Source: Cellulosimicrobium funkei (GTDB lineage Bacteria; Actinomycetota; Actinomycetes; Actinomycetales; Cellulomonadaceae). From it: a stretch of 64,000 bases of DNA. Shown here piece by piece: positions 51,308 through 60,843 of this stretch (position 1 is the first letter of the stretch; every line of letters starts with the position of its first letter). The position numbers and the translations under genes were made by a program. Below the pieces are notes generated by a model. That model was not told the DNA's origin and did not search any database. It saw only the letters and a program-made list of their open reading frames with translations. Location of the stretch: NCBI RefSeq assembly GCF_004519295.1, contig NZ_SOZH01000003.1, positions 558,001 to 622,000 on the forward strand. The letters run 5' to 3'.

Positions 51308-52993
51308 TCAGTCCGCCTGGTTCTCGAGCGCGGCGCGGACGAGGCCGCTGAACAGCGGGTGCGAACGCGTGGGGCGCGACTTGAACTCCGGGTGCGCCTG
51401 CGTGCTCACGTAGTACGGGTGGACGTCCGCGGGGAGCTCGACGAACTCGACGAGCGACGAGTCGGGCGACGTCCCGCTGATGACGAGCCCCGCCTCCTCG
51501 AGCTGCTTGCGGTAGGTGTTGTTCACCTCGTAGCGGTGACGGTGGCGCTCCGTGACGCGCTCCGCGCCGTAGGTCTTCGCGACGACCGAGCCCGGGGCGA
51601 GCGCGGCCTCGTAGGAGCCGAGGCGCATCGTGCCGCCGAGGTCGCCGTCGCCGCCGACGATCGCGAGCTGCTCCTCCATGGTCGCGATGACAGGGTGGGA
51701 CGTGCCCGGGTCGAACTCGGTCGAGGACGCGTCGTCGATGCCGAGCACGTTGCGCGCGTACTCGATGACCATCGACTGCAGGCCGAGGCAGATGCCGAGG
51801 GTCGGCACCCTGTTCTCACGCGCCCAGCGCAGCGCGCCGAGCTTGCCCTCGATGCCCCGCACGCCGAACCCGCCGGGCACGAGGACGGCGTCCACGCCGT
51901 GCAGCGCGTCGTCCGCGCCCTCGGGCGTCTGGCACTCGTCGGACGCGACCCAGCGGATCGTGACCTTGGCGTCGTTCGCGAACCCGCCGGCGCGCAGCGC
52001 CTCCGTGACGGAGAGGTAGGCGTCCGGGAGGTCGATGTACTTGCCGACGAGCGCGACCTCGACGCGGTGGGCGGGCTGGTGCACGCGCTCGAGGAGCTGG
52101 CTCCAGCCGTCCCAGTCGACGTCGTGGAACGGCAGGCCGAGGCGGCGCACGACGTAGGCGTCGAGGCCCTCCGCGTGCAGCACGCGCGGGATGTCGTAGA
52201 TGCTCGGCGCGTCGATCGCGTTGACGACCGCCTCGTTGTCGACGTCGCACATGAGGGCGATCTTGCGCTTCACCGGCTCGGGCACCACGCGGTCCGCGCG
52301 CAGCACGATCGCGTCGGGCTGGATGCCGATGGAACGCAGCGCCGCGACCGAGTGCTGCGTGGGCTTCGTCTTGAGCTCGCCCGACGGGCCGATGTACGGC
52401 ACGAGCGACACGTGGAGGAAGAAGACGTCGTCCCGGCCGAGCTCGTGGCGCACCTGGCGGGCCGCCTCGAGGAAGGGCTGCGACTCGATGTCGCCGACGG
52501 TGCCGCCGATCTCGGTGATGATGACGTCGACGTCCTCACCGGCCTGGGCGCGCATGCGCGTCTTGATCTCGTCGGTGATGTGCGGGATGACCTGGACCGT
52601 GTCGCCCAGGTACTCGCCGCGCCGCTCGCGCGCGATGACCTGGGAGTAGACCTGACCGGTCGTGACGTTCGCGGACGCCTCGAGGTCGACGTCGAGGAAG
52701 CGCTCGTAGTGGCCGATGTCGAGGTCCGTCTCGGCGCCGTCCTCGGTGACGAACACCTCGCCGTGCTGGAACGGGTTCATCGTCCCGGGATCGACGTTGA
52801 GGTACGGGTCGAGCTTCTGCATGGTGACGCGCAGGCCGCGCGAGCGGAGCAGACGACCGAGGCTGGACGCCGTGAGGCCCTTGCCGAGCGAGGAGGCGAC
52901 GCCGCCGGTGACGAAGACGTGCGCGGTGCGGTGCTCGGTACGAGCGCCCGAGGCGTTGAGGCGGGAGGAGGGCCGGTTCAGGTGATCTGCCAC
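51308..52993 (-). CDS. pyrG: CTP synthase
   Basis: A 561-aa amidotransferase that makes CTP from UTP, ATP and glutamine. The N-terminal synthase domain carries [65 protein letters not shown] and [11 protein letters not shown]. The glutaminase domain has PGGFGVRG and the nucleophile region LGICLGLQ, ending [20 protein letters not shown] at 52993 has GGATGGAG upstream; an alternative start 12 codons earlier adds no conserved sequence. Confidence 0.97.
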   Translation of the reverse strand: MADHLNRPSSRLNASGARTEHRTAHVFVTGGVASSLGKGLTASSLGRLLRSRGLRVTMQKLDPYLNVDPGTMNPFQHGEVFVTEDGAETDLDIGHYERFLDVDLEASANVTTGQVYSQVIARERRGEYLGDTVQVIPHITDEIKTRMRAQAGEDVDVIITEIGGTVGDIESQPFLEAARQVRHELGRDDVFFLHVSLVPYIGPSGELKTKPTQHSVAALRSIGIQPDAIVLRADRVVPEPVKRKIALMCDVDNEAVVNAIDAPSIYDIPRVLHAEGLDAYVVRRLGLPFHDVDWDGWSQLLERVHQPAHRVEVALVGKYIDLPDAYLSVTEALRAGGFANDAKVTIRWVASDECQTPEGADDALHGVDAVLVPGGFGVRGIEGKLGALRWARENRVPTLGICLGLQSMVIEYARNVLGIDDASSTEFDPGTSHPVIATMEEQLAIVGGDGDLGGTMRLGSYEAALAPGSVVAKTYGAERVTERHRHRYEVNNTYRKQLEEAGLVISGTSPDSSLVEFVELPADVHPYYVSTQAHPEFKSRPTRSHPLFSGLVRAALENQAD

Positions 52994-53118
52994 GGAACTC
53001 CATCCTAACAGCGTGCCCGACGACGGCACGCGGACCCCAGGGTCGGTCCGCTCACACCGGGCGGCACGGCGAGGTCTCCCTCGCCTCGATGCGCGACCCG
53101 GCGCGCGTCACTTGCGCG

Positions 53119-54858
53119 TCACCTCGGCGACGTGTCGCCGGGGCCGTTCGTCGTGGGTTCGCCCGCCGCGGGCTCGTCCCCCGCAGGCGTGTCCGTCGTG
53201 GGCCCGACGGCGTCGCCCGCCCCGGGAGCGGCCGGGTCGCCTGCGCCTGGCGCACCACGGCGCAGAACGCCCAGGAGGGCCGCGCGGTCGCCGACGAGCG
53301 AGACGCCGAGCACCACCACCCCCGCGACGAGGGCCGCGAGGGCGCCGACGCCGACGGCGGGCAGCCAGCCCGCGTCGTCGGGCAGCAGGACGCTCGACAG
53401 CGCCGAGCCCGCGAGCGCGCCCAGCGTCACGCCGACCGCGAGGACGACGAGGGTGCGCGGGACGCCGCGCGTCGCGTCCGGGCCGGCGTGGCGCCGCGTC
53501 GCGAGGAGCAGCCCCGCGCCCGCGACCGACATCCCGACCGCGGTCGCGAGGCCGAGCTGCAGGAGCACCCCGGCCTGGTCGCGGGCGCCCGTGAGGGCGG
53601 GGAGCACGTAGGCGGCCGCCGCGACGACGAGCCAGCCCGCGGCGGTCACGACGACGGCGACCCGCTGGCGGTCGATCGTGTACAGCGCGCGGGACAGGTG
53701 CAGGATCAGCGAGAACCCGACGATGCCCACCGCCATCGCGGCGACCGCTCCCCCGAGCCCGTCGACCGAGCCCGTCGCGATGCGGGCGAAGACCGCCTCG
53801 ACGGCCGCCGACGCGGCGATCAGGGCCGCGACGCCGAGCCCCGCGACGACGAGCAGCGTGCGCGTCGTGGCAGCGAGCAGGCGCCGGTAGGCGTCGTGCC
53901 GGGCGTGCGCGACGTGCTCCGCGAGGCGCGGGAACGTGCTCGTCGCGAGCGGGAACGCCAGCACCGCGTACGGGAGCAGGTAGACCTGCTGGGCGTACCA
54001 GTAGGTCGGGAAGGTCTGCTCCGGTCCGAACTCGTAGGCGGCGCCCATGATCGCGAGCACCGAGAGCTGCTGCGCGACGAGCGCCCCGACTCCCGCGAAC
54101 GCGAGGTTGCGCGCCCGGACCGCCTCGCCGCCCGGGAAGCGCAGCGTGGGGCGCAGGCGGACACCCAGCCGGTGCACGGGGAGCACGAGGGGCAGCGCGA
54201 GGACGGCGACGCCCGCCGTCGTGCCCCAGCCGAGCCACGCGATGGCCTGGCCCGACAACGCGGCGACGTCCTTCTGGTGGCCCCCCGCCAGACCCGCGAA
54301 CACGAGGAAGACGACGATGACCGCTAGGCTCGACAGGAGCGGCGAGAACGCCTGCCAGAAGAACCGCTTGTGCGCCTGGAGGATGCTGCCGAGCACGACC
54401 GCGAGCCCGTACAGCGGGACCTGGAGGGCGAACACGCGCACGAAGGTCGCCGTGACGTCGACGAGCTCCGGGTGCTCGCGCATGAGGAGACCGGCGATCG
54501 GCTGCGCGAGGAGCGCGAGCAGCGCCCCGAGCGGGACGAGCACGACGAGCGTCCACCCGAGCAGGGCCGAGGCGATGCGCGAGACCTCGCCGCCCGCGCG
54601 CCGGGCGATGGGCCCGGCGAGGAGCGGGACCACCGAGCCGGCGAGCGCGCCGCCCGCGGCGACCTCGAACAGCACGTTCGGCAGGAGGTTCGCCGCCGTG
54701 AACGCCGACCCGACGCCCTCGGTGCCGACGGCGGCGGACTGCACGAGCGACCGTGCGAACCCGACGAGGCGGCTCGCGATCGTCACGAGCGTGATCATCG
54801 CGGCGGCGCCCGCCAGGGTGCCCGTGGCGGCGCGCAGCCGCCCCGCCCGCGCGCTCAC
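53119..54858 (-). CDS. murJ: Lipid II flippase MurJ (MOP superfamily)
   Basis: A 579-aa polytopic membrane protein with about 14 helices. N-terminal ITLVTIASRLVGFARSLVQSAAVG, TAANLLPNVLFEVAAGGALAGSVVPLL and the later WYAQQVYLLPYAVLAFPLATSTFPRLAEH are typical MurJ segments. It moves lipid II or a related lipid-linked sugar across the membrane. The C-terminal 60 residues are Pro/Gly/Asp-rich and cytosolic; the long mycobacterial kinase/extracellular extension is absent. GTG at 54858 overlaps the stop of the GT4-type gene. Confidence 0.9.
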   Translation of the reverse strand: MSARAGRLRAATGTLAGAAAMITLVTIASRLVGFARSLVQSAAVGTEGVGSAFTAANLLPNVLFEVAAGGALAGSVVPLLAGPIARRAGGEVSRIASALLGWTLVVLVPLGALLALLAQPIAGLLMREHPELVDVTATFVRVFALQVPLYGLAVVLGSILQAHKRFFWQAFSPLLSSLAVIVVFLVFAGLAGGHQKDVAALSGQAIAWLGWGTTAGVAVLALPLVLPVHRLGVRLRPTLRFPGGEAVRARNLAFAGVGALVAQQLSVLAIMGAAYEFGPEQTFPTYWYAQQVYLLPYAVLAFPLATSTFPRLAEHVAHARHDAYRRLLAATTRTLLVVAGLGVAALIAASAAVEAVFARIATGSVDGLGGAVAAMAVGIVGFSLILHLSRALYTIDRQRVAVVVTAAGWLVVAAAAYVLPALTGARDQAGVLLQLGLATAVGMSVAGAGLLLATRRHAGPDATRGVPRTLVVLAVGVTLGALAGSALSSVLLPDDAGWLPAVGVGALAALVAGVVVLGVSLVGDRAALLGVLRRGAPGAGDPAAPGAGDAVGPTTDTPAGDEPAAGEPTTNGPGDTSPR

Positions 54859-55694
54859 GCCGGGCGCCGGCCCCACGCGTCCACGCGCCGCAGCGCGTCG
54901 TTGCCCTCGATGACCTTCGAGAAGCTCACCTTCTCGCTCGCGAGGGTGAGCCCCACGACGCCCGCGAGCGCGAGCCAGCGCATCGGGCGGGGCGCCGTGA
55001 ACGCGACCTGGGAGCCCAGCGCGGCACCGAGCGCGTTCGCGCCGCAGTCGCCGAGCATGTCGCGCTCGCCGAGGTCCCCCGGGGCTGCGGCGACGGCGGC
55101 ACCCAGGACGGCGCCCGTCGTCGGCGCGGCGGCGGTGCCGAGGTACGGGAGCGACGCCGCGCCGGCGGCCTTGAGGGCGCGCCCCGGCCGCAGGTCGAGG
55201 AGGTTGAGCAGGTTCGCGGTGCCGGCCATGAGCGCGCCGTTCACGCCCACGTCCACGAGGTGCCCGAAGGCACCGCCCGTGCGTCGCGTGCCGATCGCCG
55301 CCGCGACGAGCGAGACGCCGCTGATCCCGAGGATCTTCAGCGCACCCGTCGTGACCCGACCCTGCGCGAGCGCGCCGAGGTGGCCGCGCAGCCCCTTGGT
55401 GCGGCTCGTCGTGTCCTCCGCGAGGTCGTCGACGAGGCCGAACGTGCCCGCGCTCGCCGTCGCGAGGGCGACCGCCGCGCGCGTGCGGGCGTCGCCTCCC
55501 GCCGCGAGCGTGCCGGCGACGAGGCCGGCGGCCACGGCCGGGCCCTCGAGCAGGCTGATCGGCTCGCCCCGGTGGTTGGTCCGGGTCCAGCGCTCCGCAC
55601 CCCCGGGCGCGCGCGACCCGGCCGCCCGGCGTGCCGCGGCCGTCACCGTCGCGGCGACGCCGGCGGCCGCGAGCGTGCGCAGCGCGCGCCCCAC
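54855..55694 (-). CDS. MraY/WecA-like (GT4-family) phospho-sugar transferase homologue
   Basis: A 279-aa membrane protein of the polyprenyl-phosphate phospho-sugar transferase family. Signatures are RTNHRGEPISLLEGPA, FGLVDDLAEDTTSRTKGLRGHLGAL (Asp pair), NLLNLLDLRPGRALK and ERDMLGDCGANALGAALG. It is shorter than MraY (about 360 aa) and has fewer helices, yet keeps the catalytic Asp motifs. The substrate could be UDP-GlcNAc or a related sugar onto a polyprenyl phosphate. Start GTG, 1 base after the mctB/steB stop; end overlaps murJ. Confidence 0.85.
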   Translation of the reverse strand: MGRALRTLAAAGVAATVTAAARRAAGSRAPGGAERWTRTNHRGEPISLLEGPAVAAGLVAGTLAAGGDARTRAAVALATASAGTFGLVDDLAEDTTSRTKGLRGHLGALAQGRVTTGALKILGISGVSLVAAAIGTRRTGGAFGHLVDVGVNGALMAGTANLLNLLDLRPGRALKAAGAASLPYLGTAAAPTTGAVLGAAVAAAPGDLGERDMLGDCGANALGAALGSQVAFTAPRPMRWLALAGVVGLTLASEKVSFSKVIEGNDALRRVDAWGRRPA

Positions 55695-55695
55695 G

Positions 55696-56790
55696 TCAGC
55701 CCTCCCCCGCGCCGTCGCCGGCCTGCTCGACGTCGGCCCCGTCACCGGCCGGTTCGCCCGTGGTGTCGTCCGCCGCGGCGTCCTGCGCACCGGTGGGGGA
55801 CGCCGTCGTGCGCGTCACCGGCGGGAGCTCGACCGCGGGCGGGAGGACGGCCGTCGCATTCTCCTCGAACCCGAACTGCCCCACCTGGTCCGCGAGCCGC
55901 GCCGCGAGCGCGAGCGGGACGTTGATCCGGCCCGGCTCGGCCTCGATGCCGCTGACGGTCGAGACGGTCGAGGCAAGGTCCTCGTTCGCGCGGATCGTCG
56001 AGACGACGTCGCCCGAGACCGCCGTCGGGCCGGCGACCAGCGCGGCTCCGGCGACCTCCTGCGCGGCGACGGCCACCTGGACCTCGATGTCGACCGCATA
56101 GGTGTCGGGTGCGGGCGGCTCCTCGCCCTCCGCGGCGGGGGTGGCCGACGAGGGCGCGGAGCCCCCGAGCAGCAGGACCACGTCCGCCGGCAGCGTCTGC
56201 TCGGAGACCACGTCGACGAGCGCGAAGCGCTCGAGCAGCGCCTCGAGCTCGAGCGCCTCGGGACTGCGCTCCTCCGTGCTCGACGGCGCCGCCCCGGTGA
56301 GCGACAGCGCGAGCGCGCGCGAGAGGCGCTGCTCGGGGGTCGCGTCCTGCGGGACGTCCCCCAGCTTGTCGCCGAGGCCCTCGGCCACCGTCTGCCGCGC
56401 GCTCTCCTCGTCCTGGCTCGTCCACGAGTCCGTGAGGCGCACGTGCCCGACGACGGACGCACCGGCCGTCTCGAGCTGCGCGGCGATCGCGTCGTCGCGC
56501 TCGTCGTCCGCCCCGTCCAGGTCGACGACCGCCACGCGACGGTCCTGGAGGGAGCCCGCGACGAGCTGCGGACCTGCGGCCTCGATGTACCGTGCGTCGT
56601 CGCCGAGCGTCACGTTCGCCTGGTCGAGCTGGTCGCGCAGCTCGTTGCGCTCGGTGCGCAGCTGCTCCACCTGCCCGGTGAGCTGGTCGCCGATCGCGCC
56701 CTGGAGCGGGCCCGCGCCGAGGATGATCCCCACGGCGAGCGCCAGGAAGACCGAGATCAACGAGACGATGTGGTACCTGAAGTCGATCAC
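55696..56790 (-). CDS. steB: MctB/SteB family membrane-anchored protein
   Basis: A 364-aa protein with one N-terminal transmembrane helix (IDFRYHIVSLISVFLALAVG), a coiled coil (~35-60, QLTGQVEQLRTERNELRDQLDQ) and a large outside domain ending in an acidic disordered tail. The family is annotated as copper transporter MctB after Rv1698, while the corynebacterial SteB work links it, with SteA, to daughter-cell separation. This copy has no Cys, no Met besides the start, and only two His, which argues against copper handling. GTG at 56790 begins the conserved segment. It is next to steA. Confidence 0.88.
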   Translation of the reverse strand: MIDFRYHIVSLISVFLALAVGIILGAGPLQGAIGDQLTGQVEQLRTERNELRDQLDQANVTLGDDARYIEAAGPQLVAGSLQDRRVAVVDLDGADDERDDAIAAQLETAGASVVGHVRLTDSWTSQDEESARQTVAEGLGDKLGDVPQDATPEQRLSRALALSLTGAAPSSTEERSPEALELEALLERFALVDVVSEQTLPADVVLLLGGSAPSSATPAAEGEEPPAPDTYAVDIEVQVAVAAQEVAGAALVAGPTAVSGDVVSTIRANEDLASTVSTVSGIEAEPGRINVPLALAARLADQVGQFGFEENATAVLPPAVELPPVTRTTASPTGAQDAAADDTTGEPAGDGADVEQAGDGAGEG

Positions 56791-56884
56791 TGTGCGGTGG
56801 TGTCCTTCGGTTCGAGCTGCTGCGTGCTGGCAAGGGTCAGGGTCGGCGCTGGCCGCCGGAGGGCACGGGCCGCAGGCACGTGCG

Positions 56885-56908
56885 CGGGCCGTCGACCACG
56901 ACGGCCCG
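56885..56908 (-). terminator. Hairpin after steA
   Basis: A 10-base perfect stem (CGGGCCGTCG with CGACGGCCCG) and ACCA loop, beginning 6 bases past the steA stop on the minus strand. It lies between steA and steB, so it may only partly attenuate read-through into steB. Confidence 0.65.
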
Positions 56909-56914
56909 GCGGGA

Positions 56915-58102
56915 TCAGCCGCCGCCCGAGAAGAGCGTCCCGATCCACGACCAGAGGTCGTCGAACCGGGCGCCCACGATCCCGAAGAACGTCTGGCCCG
57001 CCGCCGTCGACCACAGCGCCGCGACGACGGCGAGGAGCCCGGCGATCGACAGGAGCCAGAGCTGGAGGTTGGAGATCCGGTGCCGGTACAGGCGCGACAC
57101 GCCCTTGGCGTCGACGAGCTTGCCGCCGACCCGGAGCCGGGTGAGGAACGTGCTCGCCATGCCCGCACGGCCCTTGTCGAGGAACTCGACGAGCGTCGCG
57201 TGCGTGCCGACGGCCACGATCACCTCGGCGCCCTTGTCGTCGGCGAGAAGCATCGCGATGTCCTCGCTCGTGCCGGTCGCCGGGAAGACGACGGGCTCGA
57301 CGCCGAGCTCCTGCACGCGCTCGAGACCGGGCGCCTTGCCGTCGCGGTAGGCGTGCACGACGATCTCCGCGCCGCTGCTCAGCGCGCGGTCGGAGACCGA
57401 GTCCATGTCGCCGACGATCATGTCGGGCTTCCACCCCGCGTCGAGGATCGCGTCCGCGCCGCCGTCCACGCCGATGAGCACCGGGCGGTACTCGGTGATG
57501 TAGGGGCGCAGCGTCGCGAGGTCCTCGCGGTAGTGGTAGCCGCGCACGACGATGAGGACCTGACGCCCCTCGATGGACGTGCGGATGTCCGGGACGCCGA
57601 CGCCGTCGAGCAGGAGGTCCCGCTCGCGGCGCAGGTAGTTCATCGTGTTCTCGGCGAACGACTCGATCTCGACCGAGAGGTTGGCGCGCGCCTCCTCGAG
57701 GCTGCGCGCGACCGTCTCCTCGCTCTGCAGCACGCCCTCGGCGACGAGGTCGTCGCCCAGGTAGACCTTGCCGCCGTCGAGCCGTACCACGCGTCCCTCG
57801 GGGATCGCCATGATCGCGGGGCCGAGGTCGTCGACGAGCACGATGCCGGCCTCGACGAGGACGTCGGGGCCGAGGTTCGGGTAGCGGCCGGAGACCGACT
57901 TGGCCGCGTTGAGCACGGCGGACGGCTTCGCGGCGACGAGCGCGTCGGCAGCGACCCGGTCGATGTCGACGTGATCGATCACCGCGACGTCGCCCGGGTT
58001 GAGCCGCTTCGTGAGCGCCTTCGTGCGCGCGTCGACCTTGGCCGGGCCGAGCGTGCCGGACCCGGCCTCCGGCAGGGAGGCTTTGCGCAGAGTGAGTCTC
58101 AT
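56915..58102 (-). CDS. steA: SteA family cytokinetic protein
   Basis: A 395-aa protein with a cytosolic domain resembling thiamine pyrophosphokinase (VLIGVDGGADAILDAGWKPDMIVGDMDSVSDRAL) and a C-terminal transmembrane helix (~345-370, LQLWLLSIAGLLAVVAALW). In Corynebacterium SteA works with SteB to promote cell separation through the RipA peptidoglycan hydrolase. The TPK catalytic function is probably lost, with the fold used for binding. ATG start, 6 bases downstream of the recN stop. Confidence 0.9.
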   Translation of the reverse strand: MRLTLRKASLPEAGSGTLGPAKVDARTKALTKRLNPGDVAVIDHVDIDRVAADALVAAKPSAVLNAAKSVSGRYPNLGPDVLVEAGIVLVDDLGPAIMAIPEGRVVRLDGGKVYLGDDLVAEGVLQSEETVARSLEEARANLSVEIESFAENTMNYLRRERDLLLDGVGVPDIRTSIEGRQVLIVVRGYHYREDLATLRPYITEYRPVLIGVDGGADAILDAGWKPDMIVGDMDSVSDRALSSGAEIVVHAYRDGKAPGLERVQELGVEPVVFPATGTSEDIAMLLADDKGAEVIVAVGTHATLVEFLDKGRAGMASTFLTRLRVGGKLVDAKGVSRLYRHRISNLQLWLLSIAGLLAVVAALWSTAAGQTFFGIVGARFDDLWSWIGTLFSGGG

Positions 58103-58108
58103 CGTGCC

Positions 58109-59845
58109 CTATCGTCCCACGACCGACGACTCCAGAAGCTCCACCGCGTGGCGGCGGGCCGCGTCGGAGTCCTCCTGGCCCGAGAGCATCCGCGCGAGCT
58201 CGCGGACGCGCTCCTCCCCCGTGACCTCGCGCACACCGGTGACCGTGACCGCGGTCGACGGGTCGCCCTCGCCCGACGCCTTGGTCACGACGAGCTGCAC
58301 GTCCGCGAACGCGGCGACCTGCGCGAGGTGGGTGACGACGACGACCTGGGTGCGCCGCGCGAGCGACGCGAGCCGCCGCCCTACCTCGACGGCGGCCTTG
58401 CCCCCGACCCCCGCGTCGACCTCGTCGAACACGAACGTGGGCAGCACCTGGCCGGTGCCGTCGACGGCGGCCGTCGCGAGCGCGACCTCGATCGCGAGCA
58501 TGACGCGCGACAGCTCGCCGCCCGACGCCCCCTTGCCCAGCGGGCGGGCGGGAGCGCCCGCGTGCGCGACGAGCGAGAACGTCACCGCGTCGACGCCCCA
58601 CGGGCCGGGCTCCTCGGCCCGCTCGACGTCCACGACGAGGCTCGCCCCGCCCATCGCGAGCCCGCGCAGCTCGTCGGTCACGGCCGCGGCGAGCTCGGCG
58701 GCGGCCCGCTCGCGCGAGGCCGTGATCGCCGTGCCGAGCCGGTCCAGCTCCGCGTCCAGCTCGTCGCGGCGCGCCGTCGCGGCCTGGAGCCGCTCGCCGC
58801 CGTCGTCCAGGTCCAGGAGCCGCAGCCCCGCGTCGCTCGCCCAGGCGAGGACGTCGTCGACCGTGTCCCCGTAGCTGCGCGTGAGCGTCCCCAGCTCGGC
58901 GAGGCGCGCGTGCGCGGACTCGAGTCCCGCCGGGTCCGCCGCCAGGTCCTCGACGTAGCCCGAGATCTCCGTGGCCACGTCGGCCAGCACGTACCCCACC
59001 TCGGCGAGCCGCTCTGCGAGGCGGGCGAGCGCGGGATCCGTCCCGGCCACCGACTCGAGCGCGCGGCGCGCGCGATCCACCGACACGACGGCGTTCTCCT
59101 GCGGCTCCGCGGCCTCGTCGCCCGCGACGGCGTCGTGCGCGAGCTGCGCGGCGACCCGGAGCTCCTCGACGTTCCCGAGCCGCGCGACGAGCGCGGTGAG
59201 CTCGACGTCCTCGCCCGGCTGGGGCGCGACCCGCTCGACCTCGGCGAGCCCGAGGCGCAGCAGCTCCGCCTCGCGGGCGCGCTCGCCCGCGCGCGTCTCG
59301 ATGTCGTCGATCTGCGCCTGCAGCGCCGACCGCTCGGCCCACGCCTCGCGGTACTGCCCGAGGAGCTCGGCGTGCTGCGGCCCGGCGAACGCGTCGAGCG
59401 CCGTGCGCTGTCGGCTCGCGGTGCGCAGCCGGAGCTGGTCCGACTGGCCGTGCACCGTGACGAGGTCGTCGGCGATCTCGGCGAGGACGCCCTGCGGGAC
59501 GCTGCGCCCGCCGAGGTGCGCTCGCGAGCGGCCCTCCGCGGCGACCGTGCGCAGGATGACGACCGAGCCGTCGTCGTCGACCTGCCCGCCCGCGTCGTCG
59601 ACGCGCTGCGCGACCGCCGGGCGGTCCGCGACGCGCACCCGGCCCTCCACGACGGCGCTCGCCGCGCCCGGTCGCACCGTCGCCGGGTCCGCCTTGCCGC
59701 CCATGAGCAGGCCGAGGCCGGTGAGGACCATCGTCTTGCCGGCACCCGTCTCGCCCGTGATCACCGTCAGCCCGGCGCCGACCGGGACGCGCGCCGACCG
59801 GATGACCCCGAGGTTCTCGATCGCGATCTCCTCGAGCACGCTCAC
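58109..59845 (-). CDS. recN: DNA repair protein RecN
   Basis: A 578-aa SMC-like ATPase acting in double-strand-break repair. N-terminal IAIENLGVIRSARVPVGAGLTVITGETGAGKTM (Walker A), HGQSDQLRL (Q-loop region), central coiled coils (~170-370), then the ABC signature KGASGGELSRVMLAIEVAL and Walker B TFVFDEVDAGVGG. The GTG at 59845 overlaps the nadK stop (GTGA) and directly precedes the conserved start; a GTG two codons later is the alternative. Confidence 0.96.
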   Translation of the reverse strand: MSVLEEIAIENLGVIRSARVPVGAGLTVITGETGAGKTMVLTGLGLLMGGKADPATVRPGAASAVVEGRVRVADRPAVAQRVDDAGGQVDDDGSVVILRTVAAEGRSRAHLGGRSVPQGVLAEIADDLVTVHGQSDQLRLRTASRQRTALDAFAGPQHAELLGQYREAWAERSALQAQIDDIETRAGERAREAELLRLGLAEVERVAPQPGEDVELTALVARLGNVEELRVAAQLAHDAVAGDEAAEPQENAVVSVDRARRALESVAGTDPALARLAERLAEVGYVLADVATEISGYVEDLAADPAGLESAHARLAELGTLTRSYGDTVDDVLAWASDAGLRLLDLDDGGERLQAATARRDELDAELDRLGTAITASRERAAAELAAAVTDELRGLAMGGASLVVDVERAEEPGPWGVDAVTFSLVAHAGAPARPLGKGASGGELSRVMLAIEVALATAAVDGTGQVLPTFVFDEVDAGVGGKAAVEVGRRLASLARRTQVVVVTHLAQVAAFADVQLVVTKASGEGDPSTAVTVTGVREVTGEERVRELARMLSGQEDSDAARRHAVELLESSVVGR

Positions 59846-60843
59846 TCCTCCTCGTCCGTGGTGCCCCCGTCGCCCGGGAGCCTGGCCGTCTCGCCCGCGC
59901 CGTCCGGAGCGGCGGCGGCGCGCTCCGCGGTGGTGCCCGCCGTCGCGGCGACGCTCGCCGCGCGCTCGCGCCACCCGACCACCGGCAGCGAGAACTTCGA
60001 CACCAGCCGGTCCGTGAACGGCGCCGTGCTCAGGCGCGCGAGACGCAGCGGCGTGTCCGAGCGCCGCACCTCGACGCGCGAGCCGTTCGGCAGGTCGATG
60101 CGGCGGCGGCCGTCGCACGTGAGGACGCCCGACGACGCCGAGTCGGGCAGGACGTCGACCGTGATCGTCGAGCGGGGACCGACCACGAGCGGGCGTGCGA
60201 ACAGCGCGTGCGCCGCGAGCGGCACGACGAGCACCGCGTCGACCTCGGGCCACATCACGGGCCCGCCGGCCGAGAACGCGTGCGCCGTCGACCCCGTCGC
60301 GGTCGCCGTGATGACGCCGTCGCACCCGAACGACGAGAGCGGGCGGCCGTCGACGCCGAGCACGACCTCGATCATGCGCTCGCGCTGCGCCTTCTCCACC
60401 GTCGCCTCGTTGAGCGCCCAGCCGACGAGCGGCTCCGGCTCTCCCGGCAGGTAGGCGCGCACCTCGACGATCGTGCGCTCCTCGACCGTGTAGTCGAACG
60501 CCGCGAGACGGCCCACCGCGGCGCGCAGGTCCTCGCGCTCGCTCTCCGCCAGGAACCCGACGTGGCCCAGGTTCACGCCCAGCAGCGGCACGCCCGTGCC
60601 GTGGGTGAGCTCCGCGGCCCGCAGGATCGTGCCGTCACCGCCGAGCACGATGACGACCTCGGACTCCGCGACGCCCTCGCGCGCCCGCGTGCGCGCCATG
60701 TGGTCGCCGAACGACTCCGCGAGGTCGTCGTCGTGCAGCGTCACCTCGAACCCGGCGCGCTCGAGCTCGCTCACCGCCTCGTGCAGCGCGACGACCGCCT
60801 CGGGGCGGCCGCCGTGGGTGACGATCAGGACGCGTCGCGTCAC
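59842..60843 (-). CDS. nadK: NAD kinase
   Basis: A 333-aa kinase that phosphorylates NAD to NADP. It shows VIVLGGDGTILRAAEL, LGVNLGHVGFLAE, ALNEATVEKAQRERM, and CDGVITATATGSTAHAFSAGGPVMWP; Phe replaces the more usual Tyr after TAH/TAY. A C-terminal tail of about 45 residues rich in Ala/Gly/Glu is extra. GTG at 60843 has CCGGAGGAG upstream and overlaps the tlyA stop. Confidence 0.95.
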   Translation of the reverse strand: MTRRVLIVTHGGRPEAVVALHEAVSELERAGFEVTLHDDDLAESFGDHMARTRAREGVAESEVVIVLGGDGTILRAAELTHGTGVPLLGVNLGHVGFLAESEREDLRAAVGRLAAFDYTVEERTIVEVRAYLPGEPEPLVGWALNEATVEKAQRERMIEVVLGVDGRPLSSFGCDGVITATATGSTAHAFSAGGPVMWPEVDAVLVVPLAAHALFARPLVVGPRSTITVDVLPDSASSGVLTCDGRRRIDLPNGSRVEVRRSDTPLRLARLSTAPFTDRLVSKFSLPVVGWRERAASVAATAGTTAERAAAAPDGAGETARLPGDGGTTDEEE

